The notes under the pieces were generated by a model. That model worked only from the letters and a program-made list of their open reading frames with translations, searched no databases and was not told the DNA's origin. Positions 25,796 through 33,532 of a stretch of 62,064 nucleotides of DNA are shown here, in pieces (the stretch's first letter is position 1; the number at the start of each line of letters is the position of its first letter). The stretch lies in assembly GCA_035637595.1 (NCBI GenBank), contig DASPWW010000013.1, forward strand, positions 1-62,064. The letters run 5' to 3'. Source of the DNA: DASPWW01 sp035637595. Its GTDB lineage: Bacteria; Actinomycetota; Thermoleophilia; Solirubrobacterales; 70-9. Made by a program: the position numbers and the translations under genes.

Positions 25796-25867
25796 CCGAA
25801 CAAGTCTAGGGAGGGGTCCCGCCGTCTCCTGGCGGCGGGTCACGCCCTGCCGGAATAAGCTCGCAAC

Positions 25868-26314
25868 GTGCCCCAACCGCCGCCGGCGAGCGCGATCTCC
25901 GAGCTCGTTCTCGAGGTCTCCGACCTCGACGCGGCGCGTGCGTTCTACCGCGACGTCCTCGGCTTCGAGGAGACGCTGTACGGCGAGGGTCGGGAGGGCC
26001 GCTACTGGTATCTGATCGGCGACTCGGCGCGCCTCGGGCTGTGGACGCCGCAGATCGGGCTGGCGGGCGGCCGTGGCGGGGCCCACGTCCACTTCGCCTT
26101 CCATGTGCCGCGCGAGACTCTCGACCCGCTGCTCGAGCGCCTGCGCGAGCGCGGCGCCGAGGTGGAGGGCCCGGTGCAGCTTGGCGCCGACCGCGCCATC
26201 TACGTCACCGATCCGGACGGAAACGTGGTCGAGTTCTGGACCCAGGACATGGCCGAGTACGCGACCGGAGCACGGGCCGGGGGCGGGCCGGGGACGTTCA
26301 GCCGACCGGGTTGA
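25868..26314 (+). CDS. VOC-family (glyoxalase/dioxygenase fold) protein
   Basis: The 148-residue single-domain protein shows the vicinal-oxygen-chelate pattern: ISELVLEVSDLDAARAFYRDVLGFEE at the start and YVTDPDGNVVEFW near the end. Typical metal ligands (His, Glu) are present in HVHFAFHV and the final Glu. Substrate and reaction are unknown; members include glyoxalases and fosfomycin or bleomycin resistance proteins. It starts at GTG 25868, divergent from uvrA. Confidence 0.85.
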   Translation: MPQPPPASAISELVLEVSDLDAARAFYRDVLGFEETLYGEGREGRYWYLIGDSARLGLWTPQIGLAGGRGGAHVHFAFHVPRETLDPLLERLRERGAEVEGPVQLGADRAIYVTDPDGNVVEFWTQDMAEYATGARAGGGPGTFSRPG

Positions 26315-26335
26315 TCTCAGCCGCGGCGGGCGGCT

Positions 26336-27181
26336 CTACGGCTTGGCGCGCGCGAGGACGTCGTCGAGCAGCTTGTCGGCGTTCTCGAGGTCGTAGTTGT
26401 CGTCGAGGTGGCGCTCGATCTCCTCGCGGGGCGCCCCCTCGAGCGCCATCTTCATCGCCACCAGACGGGCGGCCGCGACGTCGGCTTCCGCACCGCGCTC
26501 GCTGGCCGCCAAGCTTCCGCCGGCGTCCGCCTGGTCGCCGTTCGCCTCGGCGCTAGCCGCCTCGGTCGGGCCTCCTCCTCCGCGCAGCTGGGCGAGCAGG
26601 TCCTCGGTCGACGGGCTCCCCGCTCGCATCTCTGGCCCGGGCGGCCGCGGCTCGGGCACGACCGCGGGGCCCGGCTCGGGGCTGGGCGGCGGCTGAGGCT
26701 CGGGCGTCAGCGGCGGCTGAGGCTCGGGCTCGCGGGGCGGCTCCGGCTCGGGGATGCGCGGCGGCTCGGGCACGATCTCGGGCTCCGGCGCCTCAGTCTC
26801 CGAGACTGCCCTCGAGCGCACCTGGGACGCGATGTCCGCCCCAAGCTTGCCGACCGCCGAGCGCAGCTCGTCGGCCTGCTCGACGAGGCGATTGACCGCG
26901 CCCTGGGCCCGATCGACCTGCTCGCTCGCCTCCTCGCGGGCAGCCTTGACGATCCGCTCGGCCTCGCTGCGCGCCTCGGCCTCGATCTCGGCGGCCTTCC
27001 TTTCGGCGACTTCGATGATCTCGCCGACGCGGCCGGCCGCGGTCTGGGCCAGCGGTGTCGAGGAGCGCTCGGGTAGCGCGTCGACGACGGCCCGCAGATG
27101 CGCTTTGACGGCGTCGGGGTCATACCCGCGGCGCACTGTCGGGAAGTCGTCGCGAACGATGTCCTCGCGGTCCAGACTCAC
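26336..27181 (-). CDS. DivIVA-domain protein with Pro/Glu repeat region
   Basis: The N-terminus (LDREDIVRDDFPTVRRGYDPDAVKAHL) matches the membrane-curvature-sensing DivIVA domain of cell-pole and division proteins. A coiled coil follows (about residues 45-115), then a long run of PEPEPPREPEPQPP-like repeats and a C-terminal helix with ADKLLDDVLARAKP. At 281 residues it resembles actinobacterial Wag31 relatives. The start is GTG 27181. It probably scaffolds polar or septal wall growth. The proline repeats are probably a flexible spacer. Confidence 0.85.
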   Translation of the reverse strand: MSLDREDIVRDDFPTVRRGYDPDAVKAHLRAVVDALPERSSTPLAQTAAGRVGEIIEVAERKAAEIEAEARSEAERIVKAAREEASEQVDRAQGAVNRLVEQADELRSAVGKLGADIASQVRSRAVSETEAPEPEIVPEPPRIPEPEPPREPEPQPPLTPEPQPPPSPEPGPAVVPEPRPPGPEMRAGSPSTEDLLAQLRGGGGPTEAASAEANGDQADAGGSLAASERGAEADVAAARLVAMKMALEGAPREEIERHLDDNYDLENADKLLDDVLARAKP

Positions 27182-27280
27182 TCGCGGAGCGTAGCCGAGT
27201 CCCCCTCGGTGGGTCGCAGGTCCGCCTGCGCCGCTGCCCGGGGGGCGCCGTGGACGATTGCGGAGTTAGGCCCGATATAC

Positions 27281-28198
27281 ATGCAGAACACCGCAATCAA
27301 CCCCGACAGCGCGGTTGCCGAGCTCGCGGCAATGCAACACGGCGTCGTCAGCCGAGCGCAGCTTCTCTCGGCCGGGCTTACGCGCAGCGCAATCGCCACC
27401 CGGGTGAGGACGGAAAGGCTGCACCGGATCCACCGCGGCGTCTATTTGCTCGGACACCGTGCCGCCGCCGATGGCTGGAGAGAGATGGCGGCCGTCCTCG
27501 CCTGCGGGGACGGGGCGGCGATCAGCCACCTGAGTGCCGCCCAACGCTGGGCTCTTCTGCCGTTCCCATGCCGCAAACGCCCGATAGACGTGACGGTCCA
27601 GAGGGATCCCGGCGTCAGACCCGGCATCCGGCTGCACCGCGTCAAGAGCCTCGACCGTCGCGATGTCGGCAGCGTCAGGCGCATCCCGGTGACCAGACCA
27701 GCGCGGACGCTGCTCGACGTCGCGGGCTCATGTCCCCTTCGCCTCTTCGAGCAGGCCCTCGCCGAGGCCCAGGTGCGGCGGCTCGCCACCCGGCGTGACC
27801 TCGTCGCCGTCCTCGATCGCAATCGCGGGCGCCCAGGTACCGGGATCCTGCGAGCAGCGCTTGCTGCGGATGCGCTACCTGCCCTGACCCGCTCGCGGGC
27901 CGAGGAGCGCTTCCTCGAGCTCGTGCGGTCGGCCAGCCTGCCATCGCCCGAAACCAACGTCCGCCTGGGCCCTTACGAGGTCGACTTCCTGTGGCGCAAG
28001 CAGCGCCTCATCGTCGAGGTGGACGGGTTCCAGTTCCACGCCTCGCGGGCGGCGTTCGAGCGCGACCGCCGGCGTGACGCCGAGCTTCAGGCGCACGGGT
28101 TTCGGGTCATCCGGGTCACCTGGCGCCAGCTGGTCGGCGATCCGGACGCCACACTGTCGCGAACGGCGAGGGCGCTCGCGGCGCCGGGCCGGGCCTAG
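27281..28198 (+). CDS. AbiEi-type winged-helix / DUF559 nuclease-like fusion (copy 1)
   Basis: The 305-residue protein starts with a winged-helix region (about 1-75: MQHGVVSRAQLLSAGLTRSAI and RLHRIHRGVYLLG), as in AbiEi antitoxins. The middle holds RRIPVTRPARTLLDV. The C-terminal DUF559 domain has a PD-(D/E)XK/Vsr-like set: Glu in SRAEERFLEL, Asp in YEVDFLW, and VEVDGFQFH. No toxin gene is adjacent. It could be a DNA-binding nuclease or a stand-alone regulator. Its stop TAG shares CTAG with the stop of the convergent ligase gene. A paralogue is at 51782-52648. Confidence 0.82.
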   Translation: MQNTAINPDSAVAELAAMQHGVVSRAQLLSAGLTRSAIATRVRTERLHRIHRGVYLLGHRAAADGWREMAAVLACGDGAAISHLSAAQRWALLPFPCRKRPIDVTVQRDPGVRPGIRLHRVKSLDRRDVGSVRRIPVTRPARTLLDVAGSCPLRLFEQALAEAQVRRLATRRDLVAVLDRNRGRPGTGILRAALAADALPALTRSRAEERFLELVRSASLPSPETNVRLGPYEVDFLWRKQRLIVEVDGFQFHASRAAFERDRRRDAELQAHGFRVIRVTWRQLVGDPDATLSRTARALAAPGRA

Positions 28199-29850
28199 CC
28201 TTCCTCCTCCAGCCGCGACCGCTGGACCTTTCCCGTCGGATTCCTGGGGATCTCGGCCGTGAAGACGATGTCGCGGGGAACCTTGTAGCGGGCAAGGTTC
28301 GACTTGACGTGCGCTTTGAGGTCGTCGGGCGAGACGTCGTCCTCCTGCTTGACCACGAACGCGCGCAGGCGCTGGCCGAACTCCTCGTCGGGTACCCCGA
28401 CCACGGCGACGTCGGCGACGCCCCGGTGCCGGGCGAGCACATCGGCCACCTCGGTGGCGAAGACGTTCTCCCCTCCGGAGACGATCATGTCGTCGTCGCG
28501 CCCCTCGATGAAGAGCCGCCCCCGCTCGTCAACGTGGCCGAGATCCCCGGTGCTCGTCATGCCATCGACGATCTCCTTGCTGCCCCCGTCGGCGTAGCCC
28601 TCGAAGACCATCGGTCCGCTCATGAAGACCCGACCGGTCTCGCCGGTGGGCAGCTCCGCTCCCTGATCGTCGAGGATGCGCACCGTGACGCCGTGCGGGG
28701 GACGCCCCACCGTGCCCGGGGCCACACGCAGGTCGTCGGGGGTGGCCACCCCCCCGAAGCCGGTCTCCGTCGAGCCGTAGAGGTTGTAGACCAGATCGCC
28801 GAACTCACTCGCGAAGGCGGTGGCGAGGTCGCTGCTCAGCGGGGCGGCCGCCGAGATCACGGCGCGCAGGCAGGACGTGTCGTAGCGCCCCCTCACCGGC
28901 TCCGGGAGGTCCAGGATGCGCTGCAGCATCACCGGCACGGCGATAAGCGAGCCGACCCGGTGCTCGTCGATCGCCGCGAGCGCGGCCTCGGCGTCGAATC
29001 GTCGCCGCAGCACCATCGGGGCGCCGAGCAGGGTGGCCAGCCCGAGGTAGGCGAGGCCGAAGCCATGAAACAGGGGCGGGGCGATCAGCATCGGCTCGCC
29101 CGCGTGGAAAGGAACCTCCGAGAGCAGGGTGGTCATCGGCCCGATCAGGGTCAGCAGCGACGGCGTGCGGGGAGCCCGCTTCGGGGTGCCCGTGGTCCCG
29201 GAAGTCAGGATGACCACCCGTCCCTGCCGCCGATGGGCCGGCATCGGGGCGGAGCCGGCCGACTCCACCATGGCGTCGATCGTTCGGCCCGGCGCGGCGG
29301 CCTCGTGCCAGGCAGCGACGGTTTCACCTGCGAAGCCGGCCTCGCCGAACGTCTGCTCGAACTCCTGGTCGAGGATCGCGACGCGCGGAGACGCCGACTC
29401 GAGGACCTGCGCGAGTTGGGGGGCCGGGAAGTCCGTGTTGAGCAGCAGCAGGTCGGCGCCGAGCCTCGAGCCGGCGAGCAGCGCCTCGACGAACCCGCGG
29501 TGATTTCGGCACATGATCGCCACGCCGTCTCCGGGTTCGATCCCGACCTCGTCCCGCAGCGCGGCCGCCAGCGCCCCGCCGCGCCGGTCGATCTCCCGGT
29601 AGGTGAGCGCTCCCGACTCGTCGATCAGCGCGCTTCGGCTGGGCCAGCGCGCGGCGGTGGCGGAGCACAGCGTGGCCGGGCCCGTTCCAAGTCGCAGCGG
29701 CGCGGCGAGCGCCCGGACGAGGCGGTCCGGCCGGGTCGGCGCGAGCACGCCGCGGCGGCGAAGTGTGCCAAGCGTGCGCGGGGCAAGCCCGGCGGCGGCG
29801 GCGGCATCACGCAGGGTTGACGCGGCGCCGCCGGCCCGCGGAGCTCTCAC
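28195..29850 (-). CDS. acyl-CoA synthetase / AMP-dependent ligase
   Basis: The 551-residue adenylate-forming enzyme activates a carboxylic acid to acyl-AMP and then acyl-CoA. Motifs are ILTSGTTGTPK (ATP-binding), YNLYGSTETG, TSTGDLGHVDERG and GRDDDMIVSGGENV, with catalytic Lys near the C-terminus in PTGKVQRSRL. The GTG start overlaps the stop of the SDR gene (GTGA); the longer frame to 30567 lies inside that gene. The first 45 residues are an Ala/Arg-rich extension. The partner SDR may act on the same lipid-like substrate. The acid is unknown. Confidence 0.92.
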   Translation of the reverse strand: MRAPRAGGAASTLRDAAAAAGLAPRTLGTLRRRGVLAPTRPDRLVRALAAPLRLGTGPATLCSATAARWPSRSALIDESGALTYREIDRRGGALAAALRDEVGIEPGDGVAIMCRNHRGFVEALLAGSRLGADLLLLNTDFPAPQLAQVLESASPRVAILDQEFEQTFGEAGFAGETVAAWHEAAAPGRTIDAMVESAGSAPMPAHRRQGRVVILTSGTTGTPKRAPRTPSLLTLIGPMTTLLSEVPFHAGEPMLIAPPLFHGFGLAYLGLATLLGAPMVLRRRFDAEAALAAIDEHRVGSLIAVPVMLQRILDLPEPVRGRYDTSCLRAVISAAAPLSSDLATAFASEFGDLVYNLYGSTETGFGGVATPDDLRVAPGTVGRPPHGVTVRILDDQGAELPTGETGRVFMSGPMVFEGYADGGSKEIVDGMTSTGDLGHVDERGRLFIEGRDDDMIVSGGENVFATEVADVLARHRGVADVAVVGVPDEEFGQRLRAFVVKQEDDVSPDDLKAHVKSNLARYKVPRDIVFTAEIPRNPTGKVQRSRLEEEG

Positions 29851-30872
29851 GGCCCAGGCTCGCCGGTGAGCGACGAGCCCAGCTCGCCCGGGACCGGCCC
29901 GAGCGGATCCGCGTCGGTGCCCTCGGCCTCCGCTGCGCGCTGGCGGGCGGCGCCGCTGCTGGCCCGCGTGTCCGCGGTCAGACGGTAGTAGAGGGCATTC
30001 GCCATCTCCCACGGCCCGCGCGCGACCTCGAGCGCGGGCGAGCCCAGGGTCACCCACCACGGCTCGATCTGCCGCGGACGCTCGACGATCGCCCGGCACA
30101 CCAGCCCCGCCGCATCGTCGGGACGCAGGCCGGGCATGTAGCGGAATATCGGGGTAGGCGAGCTCATCCTGGTGTGGACGAGGGCGAGGTAGATCGAGGT
30201 GTAGCCCACGCCGTCGCGGCGCAGCTCGGGCCCGACGCTTCGCAGCCAGACGTCGAACGCGGCCTTGGACGCCTGGTAGGCGGCCCAGCGCGGGGCGGGC
30301 GGCATCCGAACGCCGAGCGTCGAGACGTTGACGATGTGGCCCTCGCGGCGCTCGCGCATCGAGGGAAGGAGCGCGAGCAGGAGCCGCACCGGGCCGAGAT
30401 AGTTGATCTCGATCGTGCGCTCGAAGTCGTGGAAGCGATCGTAGGAGAGCTCGACCGAGCGGCGGATCGACTTGCCAGCGTTGTTGACGACGACGTCGAC
30501 GCGGCCGTGGGCGTCGAGCACGTCCGCCGCGAGCGCCTTGACCGCTTCCGGGTCGGCGATGTCGCATGGCTGGACGTGAGCCTGCCCTCCCGCCCTCGAG
30601 ATCTCCGCCGCCACCTGCTCGAGGCGCTCGCGCGAGCGCGCGACCAGGACCAGCTCTGCGCCGGCGGCCCCGAGTCGCAGCGCCGTCGCCTCGCCGATCC
30701 CCTGCGAGGCGCCGGTCACGAGCACGATCTTGCCGCCCACCGCTTCGCGCAGCCGGCGCTCGTCGGGGGCTCCCCCCGGGTCCATGAACACCCGGGTGAG
30801 GGCGCGCGAGGCGAGCCGCAGGGGCAGCATGCCGGGATCAGAGCCGGATGCCATCCCCGCAAGGACTAGCAC
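29847..30872 (-). CDS. short-chain dehydrogenase/reductase (SDR)
   Basis: The 341-residue NAD(P)-dependent oxidoreductase has TGASQGIG at about 53-60, NNAGKS, a catalytic serine in VSTLG, and Tyr/Lys in YQASK. A C-terminal extension of about 80 residues beyond the SDR core has no clear domain. The GTG at 30872 or ATG at 30854 could be the start. It is coupled to the acyl-CoA ligase by a 4-nt overlap, suggesting fatty-acid or related acyl metabolism. Confidence 0.9.
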   Translation of the reverse strand: MLVLAGMASGSDPGMLPLRLASRALTRVFMDPGGAPDERRLREAVGGKIVLVTGASQGIGEATALRLGAAGAELVLVARSRERLEQVAAEISRAGGQAHVQPCDIADPEAVKALAADVLDAHGRVDVVVNNAGKSIRRSVELSYDRFHDFERTIEINYLGPVRLLLALLPSMRERREGHIVNVSTLGVRMPPAPRWAAYQASKAAFDVWLRSVGPELRRDGVGYTSIYLALVHTRMSSPTPIFRYMPGLRPDDAAGLVCRAIVERPRQIEPWWVTLGSPALEVARGPWEMANALYYRLTADTRASSGAARQRAAEAEGTDADPLGPVPGELGSSLTGEPGP

Positions 30873-30935
30873 GACTGAGACCTACGTGAGCGAGACGATC
30901 GGGCGAGGACGCCGGGTGCGGGGCTTCGGCGCCGC

Positions 30936-32939
30936 CTAAGCCCTCATCGCTTCCAAATCGCGGCGCAGCTCCTTGAGCTCGTCGCGAATCCGCGCCGCCT
31001 CCTCGAAGCGCAGCTCCTCCGCGGCGGCAAGCATCTCCTCCTCGAGCTCGACGATCAGCTTCTCGAGCTGGGCCGGCTCGGAGATCGGGCGCCCGTCGTC
31101 ACGCCGGCGACGGCGCCGCGCCGGCGCGGCGCGCGACTCCATCGCCAGGAAGTCGCTGATCTCCGAGATCCCCTTCTGGACCGTTTCCGGGGTGATCCCG
31201 TGCTCGCGGTTGTAGGCGAGCTGGATCTCGCGCCGGCGGTCGGTCTCGCGGATCGCCGTCCGCATGGCGTCGGTCTCGCGGTCGGCGTACATCAACACCG
31301 TTCCGCGGACGTTGCGGGCCGCGCGCCCGATCGTCTGGATCAGGCTCGTCTCGCCGCGCAGGAAGCCCTCCTTGTCGGCGTCGAGGATCCCGATAAGCGA
31401 GACCTCGGGCAGGTCGAGGCCCTCGCGCAGCAGGTTGACGCCGACGAGCACGTCGTACTCGCCAAGCCGCAGGTCGCGGATGATCTGGATCCGCTCCAGG
31501 GTGTCGATCTCGGAGTGCAGGTAGCGGACGCGGAAGCCGTGCTCGAGCAGGTAGCCGGTCAGGTCCTCGGACATCTTCTTGGTCAGCGTCGTGACCAGCA
31601 CCCTCTCCCCCGCCTCGGCGCGGCGCCGGATCTCGTTCATCAGGTCGTCGATCTGGTTGCGCGTCTCGCGCACCTCGACCTCGGGGTCGATGATCCCCGT
31701 CGGGCGCACGATCTGCTCGACGATCCGCGACGACGAGCGACGCTCGAACTCACCAGGCGTCGCCGAGACCATCACCATCTGACCGATCCGGCTGAGGAAC
31801 TCCTCGAAGCGCAGCGGGCGGTTGTCGAGGGCGGACGGAAGCCGGAAGCCATGGTCGACGAGGGTCTGCTTGCGCGACCGGTCGCCTTCGTACATGCCCC
31901 CGATCTGGGGGATCGTCTGATGCGACTCGTCGACGAAGACGAGGAAGTCGTCGGGGAAGTAGTCGATCAGCGTGTGCGGGGGCGATCCCTCGGGCCGGTT
32001 GTCGAGGATCCGCGAGTAGTTCTCGATCCCGGAGCAGAAGCCCAGCTCCTTGAGCATCTCGATGTCGTACTCGGTGCGCTGGCGCAGCCGGTGGCCCTCG
32101 AGCTGCTTGCCGCGCTCCTCGAACCACGCCCAGCGGTCCTCGAGCTCGTTGTGGATCTCGCGCACGGCGCGCTCCACGGTCTCCTCCTCGGTCGCGTAGT
32201 GGCTCGCCGGCCACACCGCGACGTGGTCGATCTCATCGAGGACCTCGCCGGTCAGCGGGTCGAAGTGCTGGATCGACTCGACCTCGTCGCCGAAAAGCGC
32301 GATCCGGTAGGCGGTCTCGGCGTAGGCGGGGAAGATCTCCAGGACCTCGCCCTTTACGCGGAACGTCCCGCGGGTCAGCGTGGTGTCGTTGCGCCCGTAC
32401 TGCATCCCGACGAGCTTGCGGAAGAGCTGGTCGCGGTCGATCCACTCGCCGACCTTGAAGAGCTGCATCTGGCGCTTGTAGAGCTCCGGCGAGCCGATCC
32501 CGAAGATGCACGAGACGGAGGCGACGATGATCACGTCGCGGCGCGCCAGCAGCGCGGCGGTAGCGGCGTGGCGCAGGCGATCGATCTCGTCGTTGATCGA
32601 GGAGTCCTTCTCGATGTAGAGGTCCTGCGCCGGGACGTAGGCCTCGGGCTGGTAGTAGTCGTAGTAGGAGACGAAGTACTCGACCCGGTTGTCGGGGAAG
32701 AACTCGCGGAACTCGTTGCAGAGCTGCGCCGCCAGCGTCTTGTTGTGCGCGATCACGAGGGACGGGCGCTGCACTCGCTCGATCACCCCGGCCATCGTGA
32801 ACGTCTTGCCCGTCCCGGTCGCGCCGAGCAGCGTCAGGAAGCGCTCGTCGTCCGAGCCGAGGCCCTCCGCGAGGCTCGTGATCGCCTTCGGCTGGTCGGC
32901 GGTCGGCGTGTAGGCGGGATTGAGTCGGAAGTCGGGCAC
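30936..32939 (-). CDS. uvrB: excinuclease ABC subunit B
   Basis: UvrB is the DNA helicase-like damage verifier. The 667-residue protein has Walker A GATGTGKTF at residues 39-47, the beta-hairpin region YYDYYQPEAYVP, VFVDESHQTIPQ, IGRAARN motif VI, and a C-terminal UVR domain (EMLAAAEELRFEEAARIRDELK) that binds UvrC or UvrA. The GTG start gives the standard MPDFRLNP opening. No SOS-type operator is recognised upstream. Confidence 0.98.
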   Translation of the reverse strand: MPDFRLNPAYTPTADQPKAITSLAEGLGSDDERFLTLLGATGTGKTFTMAGVIERVQRPSLVIAHNKTLAAQLCNEFREFFPDNRVEYFVSYYDYYQPEAYVPAQDLYIEKDSSINDEIDRLRHAATAALLARRDVIIVASVSCIFGIGSPELYKRQMQLFKVGEWIDRDQLFRKLVGMQYGRNDTTLTRGTFRVKGEVLEIFPAYAETAYRIALFGDEVESIQHFDPLTGEVLDEIDHVAVWPASHYATEEETVERAVREIHNELEDRWAWFEERGKQLEGHRLRQRTEYDIEMLKELGFCSGIENYSRILDNRPEGSPPHTLIDYFPDDFLVFVDESHQTIPQIGGMYEGDRSRKQTLVDHGFRLPSALDNRPLRFEEFLSRIGQMVMVSATPGEFERRSSSRIVEQIVRPTGIIDPEVEVRETRNQIDDLMNEIRRRAEAGERVLVTTLTKKMSEDLTGYLLEHGFRVRYLHSEIDTLERIQIIRDLRLGEYDVLVGVNLLREGLDLPEVSLIGILDADKEGFLRGETSLIQTIGRAARNVRGTVLMYADRETDAMRTAIRETDRRREIQLAYNREHGITPETVQKGISEISDFLAMESRAAPARRRRRRDDGRPISEPAQLEKLIVELEEEMLAAAEELRFEEAARIRDELKELRRDLEAMRA

Positions 32940-32995
32940 CCGTCCACGATAGCGGCGGGCGGCGGCGCCACCGGCGGTGTGAGAGCCTCCGCGCC

Positions 32996-33355
32996 GTGAC
33001 CCGCTCGCAGCGCCTGCTCGCAGCCTTGTTCGCCTTCGCGGGCACGATGCACTTCGTGATCCCGCGCTCCTACGAGGCGATCATGCCGCCATACGTGCCG
33101 CGCCACCGCGAGGCCGTCGTCGTCAGCGGGCTGGCCGAGATCACCGGCGGGCTGATGGTGCTCCACCCCCGGACCCGCTCGCTCGCCGGCCTGTGGCTGG
33201 TCGCGCTGCTCCTGGCGGTCTTTCCCGCCAACGTCCACATGGCACTGCACCCGGAGCAGATCCGCGGCCTGCGGGCGCCGCGCTGGGCGCTCTGGGCGCG
33301 CCTGCCGCTGCAGCCGCTGATGATGGTGTGGGCGTGGCGCGCGACGCGCGACTGA
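32996..33355 (+). CDS. DoxX-like membrane protein
   Basis: The 119-residue protein has about four hydrophobic helices with DoxX-type features (FAGTMHFVIPRSYEAIMPPYVP, then GLAEITGGLMVL). Members are linked to respiratory quinol or thiol redox at the membrane, but the role here is unknown. It begins with GTG 32996, divergent from uvrB by 56 nt. Confidence 0.8.
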   Translation: MTRSQRLLAALFAFAGTMHFVIPRSYEAIMPPYVPRHREAVVVSGLAEITGGLMVLHPRTRSLAGLWLVALLLAVFPANVHMALHPEQIRGLRAPRWALWARLPLQPLMMVWAWRATRD

Positions 33356-33411
33356 AGCCGCGCCGGGCTGACTGAAGCCGCTCCGCACTCTGCCAACATT
33401 GGGCGACGCGT

Positions 33412-33528
33412 ATGCCCAGCATCGAGACCGTCACGATCCTGATCACCGACCCGGTCCGGTCGACCGGACTCGAATCGCGCGTGGGATTGATCGGAATCGC
33501 AGTGCCGTGGGGACGGATCGAGAGGTAG
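33412..33528 (+). pseudogene. remnant of a class III cyclase gene (38 codons)
   Basis: The ORF from ATG 33412 to TAG 33528 encodes an N-terminus like that of the next gene: 17 of 25 residues match, including TILITD and STGLESRVG. After that it jumps to LIGIA, and 14 bases at 33489-33502 are identical to 33814-33827, where the intact cyclase encodes RIGIAAGE. This looks like a paralogue that lost about 75 internal codons and then the rest. It may now act as a leader whose end supplies the ribosome site of the intact cyclase gene. Confidence 0.6.
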
Positions 33529-33532
33529 GACG

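Noticed and set aside
22815..26104. Longer or alternative frames at uvrA
   Set aside because: The frame reaching 26104 crosses the divergent VOC gene; the family start is ATG 25795. The 879-codon shadow is Arg-rich without motifs.
32940..32995. SOS (LexA) box upstream of uvrB or uvrA
   Set aside because: No CGAAC-N4-GTTCG-type sequence was found in 32940-32995 or 25796-25867.
31200..32999. 599-codon plus-strand open frame under uvrB
   Set aside because: Antisense to a fully conserved uvrB; no domain.
33350..33381. Direct repeat GACTGAAGCCGC
   Set aside because: Two 12-base copies 20 nt apart at the end of the DoxX-like gene; too short and too G+C-biased to interpret.
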